From Zoogloeaceae bacterium (GTDB lineage: Bacteria > Pseudomonadota > Gammaproteobacteria > Burkholderiales > Rhodocyclaceae), in assembly GCA_015657735.1 (NCBI GenBank), contig SSSX01000252.1:1-21537 (forward strand): DNA of 21,537 nt, read 5' to 3'. Every line of letters begins with the position of its first letter. The stretch's first letter is position 1. Under the pieces are notes generated by a model, which searched no databases, was not told where the DNA came from, and worked only from the letters and a program-made list of their open reading frames with translations. Made by a program: the position numbers and the translations under genes. Of the stretch, positions 20,680-21,537 are shown one piece after another.

Positions 20680-20697
20680 GCCCGCCGCCGGGCGGGC
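20680..20697 (+). terminator. GC hairpin after the D-lactate dehydrogenase gene
   Basis: GCCCGCC (20680-20686) pairs perfectly with GGCGGGC (20691-20697) around a GCCG loop, four bases past the stop codon. No T-run follows. It likely ends or stabilises the upstream transcript. Confidence 0.45.
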
Positions 20698-20717
20698 GCA
20701 GGGGCGCGGGGCCGTGA

Positions 20718-20723
20718 TAAACT
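20718..20723 (+). promoter_or_regulatory. Candidate -10 element for the ACP gene
   Basis: TAAACT in the context GTGA-TAAACT-GGCGG lies 90 bases before the ACP ATG and is the same hexamer as that before ridA. There is no clear -35. The leader between it and the ATG has no obvious ribosome-binding site or small gene. Confidence 0.4.
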
Positions 20724-20813
20724 GGCGGCTCTCCGAAGATTCCAGCGCGTCCCGCCCGGCAGCCCCTGCGTGCGTCCCGACGGCGGCGCCTCCACAAGCC
20801 GAAGCCACCCGCC

Positions 20814-21083
20814 ATGGACATCCTGACCGTCATCCGCGATTTCCTCCACGACCGCCTCGGCGTCGATCCCACCACCATCCATCCCGAAACCACCCTCGCT
20901 GAACTGGAGGTCGATTCGCTGATGCTGGTCGAACTGATCTTCGAGTGCGAAGAGAAATTCAACGTCACCTTCGACCGCGACACCGCAACCCCCGCCACCA
21001 TCGGCGACATGATGAGCATCGTCGAAGGCTTCATCGCCACCGCCGCCGCCAAGGCCGCCGCCCAGCCCGCGAAGCAGGACTGA
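20814..21083 (+). CDS. Acyl carrier protein
   Basis: This 89-residue protein has the acyl carrier fold with the phosphopantetheine-attachment motif EVDSLMLVEL, Ser35 being the modified residue. Helix 1 is ILTVIRDFLHDRLG, and helix 3 follows the loop DRDTATPATIGDM. It differs from AcpP, which usually has DSLDTVEL rather than DSLMLVEL, so it is probably a dedicated carrier and not the housekeeping one. An Ala/Lys tail of about 12 residues extends past the fold. The beta-ketoacyl synthase gene starts four bases after its stop, so the two are co-transcribed. Such ACP-synthase pairs open aryl-polyene and other specialised fatty-acid clusters; that role is inferred. Confidence 0.9.
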   Translation: MDILTVIRDFLHDRLGVDPTTIHPETTLAELEVDSLMLVELIFECEEKFNVTFDRDTATPATIGDMMSIVEGFIATAAAKAAAQPAKQD

Positions 21084-21087
21084 ACCG

Positions 21088-21537
21088 ATGAGCCGTCACC
21101 GCGTCGCCATCACCGGCCTCGGAGCGGTCACCCCGGCCGGCGTCGGCGCCGAAGCCTTCTTCGCGCGCCTGCTGGCCGGCGAATCCTTCATCCGCCTGCA
21201 CACCGCCGACGAACCGCCGCGCGCCGTCACCCAGCCCGCGGTGCGCTGCGACGGCTTCGACGCCGACGCCCTGCTCGGCCGCCCGATCGCCAGCAGCACC
21301 GACCGCTCGGTGCAGATGGCCCTCGCCGCCTGCTTCGAAGCCTGGAAGGAAGCCGGCTTCGAGCGCAGCCCGCGGGTCGTGCGCCCCGGCTTCGGCGTCG
21401 CCTGGGGCTCGGCCCTCGGCAGCCACAGCACCATCGAGCGCGCCTACAAGGAAATGTGGCAGAACGGCCGCGAGCGCCTGCCGCCGATGTCGGTCGTGAT
21501 CGGCATGAGCAACGCCGCCGCCTCGCAGATCTCGATC
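21088..21537 (+). CDS. Beta-ketoacyl-ACP synthase, N-terminal part (truncated by window end)
   Basis: 150 codons are visible and the gene runs off the right edge. The start HRVAITGLGAVTPAGVGAEAFFARLLAGES is the canonical N-terminus of FabB/FabF-type condensing enzymes. VQMALAACFEAWKEAGF, FGVAWGSALGSHSTIERAYKEMW and the LPPMSVVIGMSNAAASQISI stretch follow in the expected order. The catalytic Cys and both His lie beyond the window, so activity cannot be judged. The enzyme extends acyl chains on ACP by decarboxylative Claisen condensation in the cytoplasm. The ATG is four bases after the ACP stop. The AWGSALGSHST segment departs from housekeeping FabF as I recall it, which favours a specialised cluster. 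Confidence 0.88.
   Translation, partial: MSRHRVAITGLGAVTPAGVGAEAFFARLLAGESFIRLHTADEPPRAVTQPAVRCDGFDADALLGRPIASSTDRSVQMALAACFEAWKEAGFERSPRVVRPGFGVAWGSALGSHSTIERAYKEMWQNGRERLPPMSVVIGMSNAAASQISI

Noticed and set aside
18891..20882. A minus-strand open frame of about 660 codons antisense to the D-lactate dehydrogenase gene
   Set aside because: It spans intergenic DNA and the ends of three plus-strand genes without any recognisable motif.

Overview
The window is a very GC-rich, densely packed chromosomal segment. Its gene content and order (accC-prmA-DUF3426, waaA, ubiC-ubiA, ridA-recG, ornithine-lipid acyltransferases) suggest a betaproteobacterium, perhaps of the Rhodocyclales. That placement is an inference from family resemblance and was not tested by a search. 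I see no tRNA, rRNA, CRISPR array, insertion sequence or prophage, and no gene is clearly broken.

Left part, plus strand (1-5363): the end of accC, prmA, a zinc-ribbon/DUF3426 membrane protein, a PfkB-family sugar or nucleoside kinase, a glycine-zipper lipoprotein, and an olsB-olsA-like acyltransferase pair that probably makes ornithine lipids.

Middle, minus strand (12799 down to 5406): a tight seven-gene run reading uge (UDP-glucuronate 4-epimerase), a family 2 glycosyltransferase, a secreted ATP-dependent DNA ligase (LigE type), then a wbpV-wbpL-wbpM-like trio, and apaH. The trio probably makes UDP-QuiNAc or a related 6-deoxy-HexNAc and starts an O-antigen or capsule repeat on undecaprenyl phosphate. 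Five of the six junctions overlap or are only 3 bp apart. waaA (Kdo transferase) is transcribed divergently from uge, so a lipopolysaccharide core gene abuts the surface-polysaccharide operon.

Right part: ubiC-ubiA (4-hydroxybenzoate formation and prenylation) and ridA-recG are on the minus strand. On the plus strand are an unrecognised 154-residue protein, a D-lactate dehydrogenase-type FAD enzyme, an acyl carrier protein and the start of a beta-ketoacyl-ACP synthase. The last two may open an aryl-polyene-like or other specialised fatty-acid cluster beyond the window.

Points that stand out: two genes whose only plausible start is CTG inside a CTGA overlap; a secreted DNA ligase inside a glycan operon; a 40-bp dyad upstream of ridA; and a short array of imperfectly repeated hairpins at 19013-19190. 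I did not find convincing evidence of a wholly new multi-gene system.
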